Below are positions 16,108 through 23,906 of a stretch of 24,201 bases of DNA, in pieces (position 1 is the first letter of the stretch; each line of letters opens with the position of its first letter). This DNA comes from Candidatus Nanopelagicaceae bacterium. Its GTDB lineage: Bacteria; Actinomycetota; Actinomycetes; Nanopelagicales; Nanopelagicaceae. The stretch is taken from NCBI GenBank assembly GCA_947488635.1, contig CANLAY010000001.1, positions 1 through 24,201 on the forward strand. Direction: 5' to 3'. The position numbers and the translations under genes were made by a program. The notes beneath the pieces are model-generated. The model was given only the letters and a program-made list of their open reading frames with translations, was not told the DNA's origin and ran no database searches.

Positions 16108-16698
16108 ATCACAACTGACCCACGTATCAACGATCGAATTCGTACACCCCAAATTCGTTTAATCGGTTACACCGGTGAACAAGTTGGCGTAGTAGATATC
16201 GAAGTTGCGCTACAGATGGCTGATGAAGTTGGTCTCGACTTAGTTGAGATCGCACCAGAAGCTAATCCACCAGTCTGCAAGATCATGGATTTCGGAAAGT
16301 ATAAATACGAGATCGCGCAGAAAGCTCGGGAAGCACGCCAAAACCAGACCCACATCGTGGTGAAGGAAGTACGTATGCGACCAAAGATCGAGACTCACGA
16401 TTATGAGACCAAACGGAATCACATCGAGAAGTTCTTAAAAGGTGGCGACAAGGTCAAAGTGACAATGCAATTCCGTGGTCGCGAACAAACGCGTCCTGAA
16501 CTCGGTTACAAGATCTTGCAACGTCTTGCAGAAGATGTGGCAGAAATTGCTTTTGTTGAATTCGCCCCTAAACAAGAGGGACGAAATATGACAATGGTGC
16601 TTGGTCCAACTAAGCGCAAGACTGAAGCAGTAGCAGAAGCAAAGGCAGCGCGTAAAGCAAAAGCCGATGCGGCAGCAGCTGCAGCAGAGACCGAATAA
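16108..16698 (+). CDS. infC: Translation initiation factor IF-3, non-canonical ATC start
   Basis: Binds the 30S subunit and proofreads start-codon selection. Conserved sequence ([17 protein letters not shown] and onward) extends well upstream of the first in-frame ATG at 16216. Between the preceding in-frame stop (TGA at 16057) and that region there is no ATG, GTG or TTG. The only sensible start is ATC at 16108, placed 5 bases after AGAGGAG. Rare AUU/AUC/AUA starts are a known feature of infC and let IF3 limit its own synthesis. The predicted protein is 196 residues: an N-domain, a lysine-rich linker ([19 protein letters not shown]), a C-domain ([28 protein letters not shown]) and an alanine-rich tail typical of actinobacterial IF3. 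rpmI and rplT follow. Confidence 0.93.
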   Translation: MTTDPRINDRIRTPQIRLIGYTGEQVGVVDIEVALQMADEVGLDLVEIAPEANPPVCKIMDFGKYKYEIAQKAREARQNQTHIVVKEVRMRPKIETHDYETKRNHIEKFLKGGDKVKVTMQFRGREQTRPELGYKILQRLAEDVAEIAFVEFAPKQEGRNMTMVLGPTKRKTEAVAEAKAARKAKADAAAAAAETE

Positions 16699-16721
16699 GA
16701 ACTAGCAACGGGAGACCCAAG

Positions 16722-16919
16722 ATGCCAAAGATGAAAACCCACAGTGGTGCGAAGAAGACATTCCGCATTACTGGGTCCGGAAAAGTAATGCACGAGCGCG
16801 CCGGAAAGCGCCACTTACTCGAGCGCAAGTCCTCACGTATTACACGACGTTTGAGCACTGAGTCCGCAGCTAAGCCAACCGTTGCAACAACAGCCAAGCG
16901 CATGCTTGGTTTGAAGTAA
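16722..16919 (+). CDS. rpmI: 50S ribosomal protein L35
   Basis: Small basic 65-residue ribosomal protein of the large subunit. It begins with [19 protein letters not shown] and contains [11 protein letters not shown], both typical of bL35. A GGGAG site precedes the ATG, which lies 23 bases after infC; rplT follows after 11 bases. The three genes form the classic IF3-L35-L20 operon. Confidence 0.98.
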   Translation: MPKMKTHSGAKKTFRITGSGKVMHERAGKRHLLERKSSRITRRLSTESAAKPTVATTAKRMLGLK

Positions 16920-16930
16920 GGAGCACTTAA

Positions 16931-17290
16931 ATGAGAGTAAAACGCGGAGTCCACGCAGCCAAGAAGCGTCGTACAACTCTAGAACGTGCTAGCGGTTACC
17001 GCGGTCAACGTTCACGTCTTTTCACCAAGGCGAAAGAGCAAGTTACCCACTCAATGGTTTATGCCTTCAACGATCGTAAGGATAAGAAAGGCGATTTCCG
17101 TCGTCTCTGGATCCAACGTATCAATGCAGCAGCTCGTGAAAACGGTCTTACTTATAACCGTTTGATCCAAGGTCTAAAGGAATCTGGCGTTGAAGTTGAT
17201 CGCCGTTTACTTTCAGAGCTAGCAACTAATGACCCAGCGACTTTCAAGGCGCTCGTTGAAGTTGCTCGCAAGACTTTAGCTGCACTTTAA
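16931..17290 (+). CDS. rplT: 50S ribosomal protein L20
   Basis: Basic 119-residue protein required for early assembly of the large subunit. It has the family N-terminus [13 protein letters not shown], then [16 protein letters not shown]-like [14 protein letters not shown] and a C-terminal domain with [22 protein letters not shown] site precedes the ATG. In other bacteria L20 represses this operon by binding its mRNA leader, so the leader at 15907-16107 is a candidate target. Confidence 0.98.
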   Translation: MRVKRGVHAAKKRRTTLERASGYRGQRSRLFTKAKEQVTHSMVYAFNDRKDKKGDFRRLWIQRINAAARENGLTYNRLIQGLKESGVEVDRRLLSELATNDPATFKALVEVARKTLAAL

Positions 17291-17313
17291 TTCGTTAATC
17301 GAAACTAGAAGTA

Positions 17314-18111
17314 ATGATCGAGAGCCTTCACTCGCCACATATCGTGCGGGTGAAGGCTCTTATCAGTTCAAAAGGCGCTAAAGAACGTCGTGAAAGCGCG
17401 CGTTATGTTGCCGAAGGTGCACAGTTTGTGCGCGAAGCCATTAAGGCGAAAGCTACTGATCAAGTAGATGCCCTATATCTAACTGCCAATGGCCGATCTC
17501 GGTTAGAGAATGACCAGATCGACTTAGCAAAATTCAAATGTGAAGATGTAACCGATGCGGTCATGAAGGCAATGAGTGAAACCATCTCACCACAAGGCAT
17601 TCTGGCTATTTGTAAAATTCCTAATCCACAGTTGGAAACATTGAAGTTATCTGGCAAATCAATTTTGCTTTATTTACATGAAATTCAAGACCCTGGAAAT
17701 GCCGGCACCATCTTACGATCAGCAGACGCACTAGGGGCTACGGCCGTAATCACCTCGCCAGGTAGTGTTGATATGTATTCGCCTAAGGTAGTTCGCTCAA
17801 CCGCCGGCTCGCTTTGGCACCTACCAATTTTTGAAAGAGTCTCGCTAGAAAATATGCAACAGGTATTTCCAAATCTAGCATTTGCCACGTTAGCCGCAGA
17901 TGGTAAAACCTCAGTTCGTGATTATGAAGTAGCTGGAGATACGCTCCTTATTTTCGGAAACGAAGCACGTGGTTTAGCTGGATTACAAATTCCGCAATCC
18001 GCGACAGCGTTATCGATTCCGATGGGCGGCAATGCCGAGAGCCTTAATCTTTCATCAGCGGCTGCCATAGTTTTATTTGAACTAACCGCAAAAATTGCCG
18101 ACGATAAGTAA
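17314..18111 (+). CDS. SpoU/TrmH-family RNA 2'-O-methyltransferase
   Basis: Predicted S-adenosylmethionine-dependent RNA ribose methyltransferase, probably acting on 23S rRNA or tRNA. The 265-residue protein has a substrate-binding N-domain (YVAEGAQFVREA, 31-42) and the three SPOUT knot motifs: DPGNAGTILRSADA (126-139, with R135), FGNEARG (214-220) and SIPMGGNAESLNLSSAAA (234-251). The exact target base is not clear; TsnR-like or RlmB-like proteins are the nearest relatives. Location behind rplT is common in Actinobacteria. The ribosome site is weak. Codons 3-16 lie inside a 15-bp hairpin (17321-17360) that could dampen read-through translation. Confidence 0.92.
   Translation: MIESLHSPHIVRVKALISSKGAKERRESARYVAEGAQFVREAIKAKATDQVDALYLTANGRSRLENDQIDLAKFKCEDVTDAVMKAMSETISPQGILAICKIPNPQLETLKLSGKSILLYLHEIQDPGNAGTILRSADALGATAVITSPGSVDMYSPKVVRSTAGSLWHLPIFERVSLENMQQVFPNLAFATLAADGKTSVRDYEVAGDTLLIFGNEARGLAGLQIPQSATALSIPMGGNAESLNLSSAAAIVLFELTAKIADDK
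17321..17360 (+). repeat. 15-bp inverted repeat within the start of the methyltransferase gene
   Basis: AGAGCCTTCACTCGC (17321-17335) pairs with GCGGGTGAAGGCTCT (17346-17360), all 15 positions matched with one G-U, around a 10-base loop. The first 11 bp are perfect. No U-tract follows (TATC), so it is not a standard intrinsic terminator. It begins 8 bases into the coding sequence and 31 bases after the rplT stop, where an mRNA hairpin could act in attenuation, processing or 3'-end protection. Confidence 0.6.
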
Positions 18112-18122
18112 AGTCGACCAAG

Positions 18123-18128
18123 TAGACT
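18123..18128 (+). promoter_or_regulatory. -10-like box for leaderless pheST transcript
   Basis: TAGACT is followed by 7 bases and the pheS ATG at 18136, with no Shine-Dalgarno between. This suggests leaderless transcription. No T-box or attenuator leader fits in the 24-base gap before pheS. Confidence 0.5.
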
Positions 18129-18135
18129 TACGCAC

Positions 18136-19143
18136 ATGAATCCGCAAGAAATCAACGAATGGGTCAGTGCTGCCAAGTTGGCATTTGCAGTAGCTGGTGA
18201 CCTCGATGATCTCAAGGCGGCTCGGTTAGCCCACACTGGCGATAAGGCTCCGATCTCACTTGCTAGTCGTGGCCTTGGCTCACTTTCACCGGATGAAAAG
18301 GCTTCCTTTGGAAAAATTATCGGCGAAGCTAAAGCAGCGATTGCCTCTGCTTTAGCTGATGAGACTGCACGGTTAGAGATTGCTCGTGATCAGAAGATTT
18401 TGCTCGAAGAAGTTGTAGACATAACGCTTCCTGCAAAGCTAACTCATGCTGGGGGATTGCACCCCATAACAATCATCAAAAATGACATTAGCGATTTCTT
18501 TTTGGCACAAGGTTATTCAGTAGTTGAAGGCCCAGAACTTGAATCAAGTTGGTTGAATTTTGATGCGCTAAATATTCCAGCTGATCATCCAGCTCGCACC
18601 ATGCAAGATACTTTCTTCGTTGAGCCACTCAGCGCTGGGCTAGTGCTGCGTACTCAAACATCGCCACTTCAGATTCGCACGATGCTTACAAGCGAACCAC
18701 CTATTTACATTATTTCGCCGGGTCGCACATTTCGTGCCGATGAACTTGATGCAACTCATAGTCCAGTTTTCCACCAAGTTGAAGGTTTGGTTGTTGATCG
18801 TGGAATTTCAATGGCGCACCTAAAGGGCACCCTCGATAATTTCGCGCGTCACATGTTTGGTCCTGATGTAACGACCAGACTGCGCCCATCTTTCTTCCCA
18901 TTTACTGAACCGAGTGCTGAAGTCGATGTCTTCTTTAATGGTCGCTGGATTGAATGGGGCGGCTGCGGAATGGTTAATCCAAAAGTGCTCGAAACCTGTG
19001 GCGTGGACACCAACGAATTTAGCGGCTTTGCTTTCGGTATGGGTCTTGAGCGCACCCTGATGGTTCGCCATGGCATCACCGATCTACATGAAATTGTTGA
19101 AGGCGACTTGCGCTTCACTCGTCAGTTTGGAGTTGGCCTCTAA
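18136..19143 (+). CDS. pheS: Phenylalanyl-tRNA synthetase alpha subunit
   Basis: Catalytic subunit of the alpha2-beta2 enzyme charging tRNA-Phe. The 335-residue protein has an N-terminal coiled-coil domain (about 1-95) and the class II core: HPITIIKNDISDFF (109-122), RTQTSPLQIRTM (172-183), motif 2 GRTFRADELDATHSPVFHQ (196-214) and motif 3 GMGLERTLMVRHGI (301-314), ending in DLRFTRQF. The start follows a TAGACT box by 7 bases. Its stop overlaps the pheT ATG (TAATG). Confidence 0.97.
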   Translation: MNPQEINEWVSAAKLAFAVAGDLDDLKAARLAHTGDKAPISLASRGLGSLSPDEKASFGKIIGEAKAAIASALADETARLEIARDQKILLEEVVDITLPAKLTHAGGLHPITIIKNDISDFFLAQGYSVVEGPELESSWLNFDALNIPADHPARTMQDTFFVEPLSAGLVLRTQTSPLQIRTMLTSEPPIYIISPGRTFRADELDATHSPVFHQVEGLVVDRGISMAHLKGTLDNFARHMFGPDVTTRLRPSFFPFTEPSAEVDVFFNGRWIEWGGCGMVNPKVLETCGVDTNEFSGFAFGMGLERTLMVRHGITDLHEIVEGDLRFTRQFGVGL

Positions 19144-21587
19144 TGCTAATTCCACGTTCTTGGGTTAATGATTTCGTTGATCTATCTGGTATTTCCGATG
19201 AAACTATTGCAGATGCTTTTGTTCGAGTCGGCTTTGAAATTGAAGCGGTTAGCAAGCAGGGTGCTGATTTAACCGGTCCACTTGTAGTTGCTCGAGTATT
19301 AGCCATTGAAGAGTTAGCCGAGCATAAAAAACCCATTCGCTATGTTGAATTAGATTGCAACGAAGGCCAAAATCGTTTTGTAATCTGCGGTGCCCGTAAT
19401 TTTGCGGTAAATGATTTAGTTATCGCAGCTTTGCCAGGAGCCGTATTGCCAGGTAACTTTGCAATCGGTGCGCGTGAGACTTACGGCAAAACAAGTAACG
19501 GCATGATCTGCTCTTCAAAAGAGTTGGGCCTAGGCGAAGACCATTCCGGAATCATTGTTTTAGCTGAAGGATCAGCCGCTGTTGGACAAGACGCGATCGA
19601 GTTACTTCAAATCAACGACACTACCTTTGACATTGCAGTGAACCCCGATCGTGGTTACGCGCTAAGCATCCGTGGAGCGGCTCGGGAAATAGCTGGAGCC
19701 CTTGCGTTGAATTTCACTGACCCGATTACACATGCTAAATCACTCACGTTTTCCGAAACCGGCACAGGCACACCGATCAAGATCTCCGATGGCGCGATGG
19801 TGGCTTTACTTCGTTCACTTGATAACTTCAATCCGAAGGCAGCATCTCCAATTTGGTTGAGTCGTCGTATCGAGAAGGTTGGCATGCGTTCGATTTCACT
19901 CGCTGTTGACGTCACTAATTATGTAATGATCGAACTTGGTCAACCGCTGCATGCCTTTGATCGTGCGAAAATAGCTGATGGCCTTGAGATTACTTATGCC
20001 AAAGATAAGAGCAAGTTCACCACCCTTGATGGCCAAGAACGAGAACTGGCTTCTAGTGATCTTGTGGTGCGCGATGCCAAACAAGTTCTAGCTCTGGCTG
20101 GCACTATGGGTGGACTTGATTCTGAAATTACTGAGAGCACAACATCGATTGCGATTGAAGCTGTTCGATTTGATCCAATTGCGATTGCTAAGAACTCTCG
20201 GCGTCACAAGCTTTCAACGGAAGCATCTCGCCGGCTAGAACGCGGTGTTGATCCCTCATTAGCTGAGTTTGCATCAGCTCGAGCAGCCGAGTTAATGATT
20301 TCGCTAGGTGGAGCTGCCTATGTAGGAACCTCAGTTTCGGGCGAAGAGAGATATCCGGCGATCATTGAGCTCGATCCCAAGTATGTGAATAATCGCTTGG
20401 GTACCGAACTACCTAACGAAATTATTGCTAAAGCGCTCACAACTGTAGGTTGCGATGTTGATACTAAGAGTTGGAAAGTTGATCCACCTTCGTGGCGATC
20501 AGACTTACAAATCCCAGCAGATTTAGTTGAAGAAGTAGCACGCATTGTTGGCTATGACCAAATCCCATCAGTACTGCCACGAAGTCCTTACGCCGCATCT
20601 TTGACGCCAGTGCAACAACGCCGCCGCACTATTGCCGCCTCTCTTGCAGCTCGTGGCTTAACTGAAGTTCAAAATTTCCCATTCGTGGCCGAATCAACCA
20701 TGAAAGCTCTTAACTACACCGGCGAACGCGCAGCTACTTTCAGAATCGCCAATCCGATGTCTGAAGAAACGCCTTTGATGCGCACGCATTTGATTCCAGG
20801 ATTAATTGCAGCAGCACAACGAAATCTTTCTAGAGGCGCGCGAGATTTTGCACTCTTTGAAATTGGGGCAATTTTCCGTAACACCACAAAACTAGTTGAT
20901 GGTTTATTCCCGCCGCTAGGAAAAAAGCCAGATGCGGCAACGATTAAAGCAATTTTCGACAGCGTTCCACCACAACCAATTCACTTAGGCGCCATCTTCG
21001 TTGGTAAAACAACTAGTGATAACTGGCGGATGAAAGCTCGTGCTTATGAGTGGGCTGATGCGATTGCCGAAGCACAAACTGTTTTGGATCTATGCGGATT
21101 GCAATACACCGTTGAGCGATCAGATTTCGCACCTTGGCATCCAGGGCGCTGTGCTGAACTATTAGTAGATGGCAAAGCGGTGGCACATGCCGGCGAACTT
21201 CATCCACGCGTTTGCTCTGAATTCGGTTTGCCCTCACGTTCATGCGCTCTCGTGATTAATCTTGACGCACTTCCTGCGAGCAACACGGTGAAAGCTGCGA
21301 TTATTGGTTCGATGCCAATTGCGGTTCAAGATGTGGCACTTGTCGTGTCTTCCGAAGTTTCGGCAGCAGCGCTTCAGCAATCTCTAGTTGATGGGGCAGG
21401 GGATCTGCTCGAATCGATCGTGCTTTTTGATCGTTACGACAAGATCGGCGACGGCAAGATTTCGTTGGCCTTCACGCTCTCATTCCGAGCCCCTGATCGC
21501 ACGCTTACGGGCGAGGAAATCACTGCCGCTAGAGAGGCGGCTGTGGCAAATGCCGCCAAACTTTATGGGGCTACAGTTCGGTCTTAG
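19143..21587 (+). CDS. pheT: Phenylalanyl-tRNA synthetase beta subunit
   Basis: Beta subunit (814 residues, usual bacterial length) with editing and tRNA-binding functions. Visible layout: a tRNA-binding OB domain near residues 40-150 (VVARVLAIEE, RFVICGARNF, GMICSSKELGLG), the B3/B4 editing region (SRRIEKVGMRSISLAVDVTNYVM, and RLERGVDP), the B5 domain (about 400-470, IELDPKYVNNRLG through VEEVARIVGYDQIP), the catalytic-like domain, and a C-terminal ferredoxin-fold anticodon-binding domain (about 720-814, AVQDVALVVS to RTLTGEEI). It is translationally coupled to pheS by a one-base overlap. No terminator is seen before the arg operator 3 bases downstream. Confidence 0.97.
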   Translation: MLIPRSWVNDFVDLSGISDETIADAFVRVGFEIEAVSKQGADLTGPLVVARVLAIEELAEHKKPIRYVELDCNEGQNRFVICGARNFAVNDLVIAALPGAVLPGNFAIGARETYGKTSNGMICSSKELGLGEDHSGIIVLAEGSAAVGQDAIELLQINDTTFDIAVNPDRGYALSIRGAAREIAGALALNFTDPITHAKSLTFSETGTGTPIKISDGAMVALLRSLDNFNPKAASPIWLSRRIEKVGMRSISLAVDVTNYVMIELGQPLHAFDRAKIADGLEITYAKDKSKFTTLDGQERELASSDLVVRDAKQVLALAGTMGGLDSEITESTTSIAIEAVRFDPIAIAKNSRRHKLSTEASRRLERGVDPSLAEFASARAAELMISLGGAAYVGTSVSGEERYPAIIELDPKYVNNRLGTELPNEIIAKALTTVGCDVDTKSWKVDPPSWRSDLQIPADLVEEVARIVGYDQIPSVLPRSPYAASLTPVQQRRRTIAASLAARGLTEVQNFPFVAESTMKALNYTGERAATFRIANPMSEETPLMRTHLIPGLIAAAQRNLSRGARDFALFEIGAIFRNTTKLVDGLFPPLGKKPDAATIKAIFDSVPPQPIHLGAIFVGKTTSDNWRMKARAYEWADAIAEAQTVLDLCGLQYTVERSDFAPWHPGRCAELLVDGKAVAHAGELHPRVCSEFGLPSRSCALVINLDALPASNTVKAAIIGSMPIAVQDVALVVSSEVSAAALQQSLVDGAGDLLESIVLFDRYDKIGDGKISLAFTLSFRAPDRTLTGEEITAAREAAVANAAKLYGATVRS

Positions 21588-21589
21588 AT

Positions 21590-21625
21590 TTGCATAATTA
21601 TGCATAAACCTGCATAATTATTCCT
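21590..21625 (+). promoter_or_regulatory. Double ARG box overlapping the argC promoter
   Basis: The 38 bases between pheT and argC hold a perfect 14-base palindrome, TGCATAATTATGCA (21591-21604), and a second, imperfect copy, TGCATAATTATTCC (21611-21624), with centres 20 bp apart. The half-site TGCATAA occurs three times at exactly 10-bp steps. TTGCAT (21590-21595) and CATAAT (21613-21618) are 17 bp apart and serve as -35 and -10; CATAAT is 7 bases before the ATG, giving a leaderless mRNA. This resembles ArgR operators, and argR lies in the same operon, so arginine-dependent autorepression is strongly implied. Confidence 0.8.
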
Positions 21626-22645
21626 ATGAAAACAGCAATCGTTGGCGCGAGTGGCTATGCCGGAACTGAGCTGCTTAGACTTCTGTTAGACCATCCAAAT
21701 TTTGAACCAACTGTGATTACAGCGCATTCAAATGCTGGTGAACTAATTACCTCAGTAGCGCCACAGTTAGCCAAGCTGGGGGATCGTCGGTTTGAGGCCT
21801 TTGATCTAGCCAAAGTAAATGCTTGCGACCTCGTTTTTCTTGCTCTGCCACATGGTGAATCAGCAGCGCTGATTGCGCAGCTAAATCCAAACCTTAAAGT
21901 CGTTGATCTAGGAGCCGACTTCAGACTTACCAGTGCTGAAAAATGGGCGCAGTACTACGGCGGCACGCATGCTGGCACCTGGACTTATGGCTTACCAGAA
22001 CTACCAGGCAACCGCGCAATAATTACAAAATCTACTCGGGTGGCTAACCCAGGGTGTTACGCAACTTCTATTTCTTTAGCAATTGCGCCAGCACTAGCAC
22101 TAATTGATATTCAGGACATAGTTGTGGTCGCAGCCTCGGGCACGACAGGTGCGGGCCGAAGCGCAAAAGTAAATTTGCTAGGTAGCGAAGTAATGGGTTC
22201 GCTTTCATCGTATAAATTCGGGGGAGTACATCAACACACTCCTGAGGTAGAAGAAGCGCTTTCACATATTGTGGGCAGTGAAGTAAAGATTTCTTTTACG
22301 CCAATCTTGGCTCCGATGCCCCGTGGGATATTAAGTACAGTTACTGCGAAATTAACTGCAAGTGCAACAACCGAGACAATGCATGCGCTATATACCAAAG
22401 CTTATGCGGCGGATGAGTTTGTTACCGTTTTGCCGATCGGACAGATGCCTAAGACGAATTCGGTAATTGGTAGTAATCATGTTCAATTGCAAGTGGCAGT
22501 CGATGCTCATACCAATCGTCTGATTATTTCTGCAGCGATCGATAATTTAGGAAAAGGTGCCGCAGGTCAAGCAATTCAAAATGCGAACTTGATTTGTGGG
22601 TTGCCAGAAAACGCTGGTCTAGAAACGTCAGGGCTAGGCGTTTGA
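21626..22645 (+). CDS. argC: N-acetyl-gamma-glutamyl-phosphate reductase
   Basis: NADPH-dependent reductase of arginine biosynthesis converting N-acetylglutamyl-5-phosphate to the semialdehyde. The 339-residue protein has GASGYAGTELLRLL (7-20), FLALPHGES (71-79), the active-site cysteine C144 in ANPGCYAT, SGTTGAGRSAK (171-181), HQHTPEVEE (202-210) with the general-base histidine, and PMPRGILSTV. It lies directly behind the ARG boxes. Its TGA overlaps the probable TTG start of argB. In most Actinobacteria argJ would come next; here it is absent. Confidence 0.96.
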   Translation: MKTAIVGASGYAGTELLRLLLDHPNFEPTVITAHSNAGELITSVAPQLAKLGDRRFEAFDLAKVNACDLVFLALPHGESAALIAQLNPNLKVVDLGADFRLTSAEKWAQYYGGTHAGTWTYGLPELPGNRAIITKSTRVANPGCYATSISLAIAPALALIDIQDIVVVAASGTTGAGRSAKVNLLGSEVMGSLSSYKFGGVHQHTPEVEEALSHIVGSEVKISFTPILAPMPRGILSTVTAKLTASATTETMHALYTKAYAADEFVTVLPIGQMPKTNSVIGSNHVQLQVAVDAHTNRLIISAAIDNLGKGAAGQAIQNANLICGLPENAGLETSGLGV

Positions 22646-23427
22646 TCGTCATTAAATATGGTGGTCACGCCATGAAAGATGAAAGCGGGGCATTTGCCCA
22701 CGCGATTGCGGCGGCAATTTCTCAGGGAATTGAGTTGGTAATTGTCCATGGCGGCGGACCTCAAATTGATGCAGCCCTTATGTCTGCTGGTATCCAAAGT
22801 GAGAGTATTGGTGGCTTTCGGGTGACTACCCCTGAAATCTTTGAAATCGTGCAAAGTGTTCTGGCAGGAGAAGTTTGTGCCAGCGTAGTTTCTAATTTAC
22901 GTAAATCGGGCGTGAATGCCGCTGGCATTTCTGGTCGTGATGGGAATACGTTGCAAGGAATTCGAATGACCAAGATTGTGGACGGAACGCCGACTGAACT
23001 GGGCTTGGTTGGTGAAGTTACCAACGTCGATACTGAGTTGATCGAATCTTTGCTAGAAGAGAAATTCACGCCAGTGATTTCACCACTTGCAAATGAGATT
23101 GGTGCCGATAACGGGTTAAACGTAAACGCTGATTTAGCAGCGGCTGCTATTGCTGGCGGGCTAAACGCTGAATCTCTAATCGTCTTAACTGACGTCGCTG
23201 GCATTTACCGTAATTTCCCGGATCCAACTTCAATCATCACTGAAATATCAGCATCTGATCTAGCTGTCATGAAAAATGATTTCAAAGGTGGCATGGCCCC
23301 AAAGGTGGCCGCTTGCCTTGCTGCCATTGCCGCTGGTGCCACCGCAGTTCGGATTATTGATGGAAATAGTGCTGAGAACTTATTACTGGCACTTGCAGGT
23401 AGTGGCGGAACTTTGGTGCATGCATGA
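22642..23427 (+). CDS. argB: Acetylglutamate kinase, short N-terminus
   Basis: Phosphorylates N-acetylglutamate with ATP in the second step of arginine synthesis. From the TTG at 22642 the protein is 261 residues and begins at the first beta strand, IVIKYGGHAM, with the phosphate-binding K5 and G7-G8; HGGGPQ (36-41), GFRVTT with R60, and GGMAPKV follow. The TTG overlaps the argC stop (TTGA) and has AGGG 8 bases upstream. The frame stays open to a TTG at 22594, but the extra 16 residues (MWVARKRW...) look like a shadow of argC. The N-terminal helix found in arginine-inhibited hexameric kinases is missing, so feedback inhibition may be absent. Start choice is the main uncertainty. Confidence 0.92.
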   Translation: MIVIKYGGHAMKDESGAFAHAIAAAISQGIELVIVHGGGPQIDAALMSAGIQSESIGGFRVTTPEIFEIVQSVLAGEVCASVVSNLRKSGVNAAGISGRDGNTLQGIRMTKIVDGTPTELGLVGEVTNVDTELIESLLEEKFTPVISPLANEIGADNGLNVNADLAAAAIAGGLNAESLIVLTDVAGIYRNFPDPTSIITEISASDLAVMKNDFKGGMAPKVAACLAAIAAGATAVRIIDGNSAENLLLALAGSGGTLVHA

Positions 23428-23906
23428 ACGCGAATAATGCTAACGCTAGAAAGACGGCTGTTGCGAGGTTGATTAGCACTGGAAAGATTGCCTCGCAAAG
23501 TGATTTAGTTAAAGCACTCAAGAGACAAGGAATCATCGTTACGCAAGGAACTGCAAGTCGAGACCTGGAAGATATTGGTGCTATTCGGGTTAGAAATAGC
23601 GATGGTGAAATGGTTTATGCCCTAACTGACTCACAACCAATCTCGACTAAAAATTCTTTCCCTAGTGAACTAGTTTTAACGGCAACAGCGAGTGGAAATC
23701 TGGTGGTCATTAGAACCCCAATTGCGGCGGCCCAGATGTTGGCTAGTGCTATTGATGGACTGTCACAATCTGGAAAATTAGCAAGTGCGATTGGAACTGT
23801 GGCTGGAGATGACACAGTTATCGTTGTGTCCGACACTGCTAACGGTGGCAGCTCATTAGCTAAGAAGATCTTAGGATTAGCCAACTCAAAAAGCGGAGGT
23901 AAGTGA
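23424..23906 (+). CDS. argR: Arginine repressor ArgR
   Basis: Arginine-responsive hexameric regulator. The 160-residue protein has an N-terminal winged helix-turn-helix with ASQSDLVKAL (23-32) and the recognition segment VTQGTASRDLEDIGA (39-53), and a C-terminal arginine-binding/oligomerisation domain with GTVAGDDTVIVV (124-135), including the conserved aspartate pair. The GTAS in place of the common ATLS/ATVS is a small variation. It overlaps argB by four bases (ATGA) and argH by one (TGATG). The expected target is the double ARG box before argC, giving negative feedback over the whole operon. Confidence 0.95.
   Translation: MNANNANARKTAVARLISTGKIASQSDLVKALKRQGIIVTQGTASRDLEDIGAIRVRNSDGEMVYALTDSQPISTKNSFPSELVLTATASGNLVVIRTPIAAAQMLASAIDGLSQSGKLASAIGTVAGDDTVIVVSDTANGGSSLAKKILGLANSKSGGK

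Noticed and set aside
17291..17313. TTCG-TTAAT-CGAA after rplT as an intrinsic terminator.
   Set aside because: Only 4 bp of stem and no U-tract; too weak to call.
22594..22641. Longer argB start at TTG 22594 adding 16 residues (MWVARKRW...).
   Set aside because: The extra stretch overlaps coding argC in another frame, is unlike known ArgB N-terminal helices and has a poorer ribosome site than the TTGA overlap at 22642.
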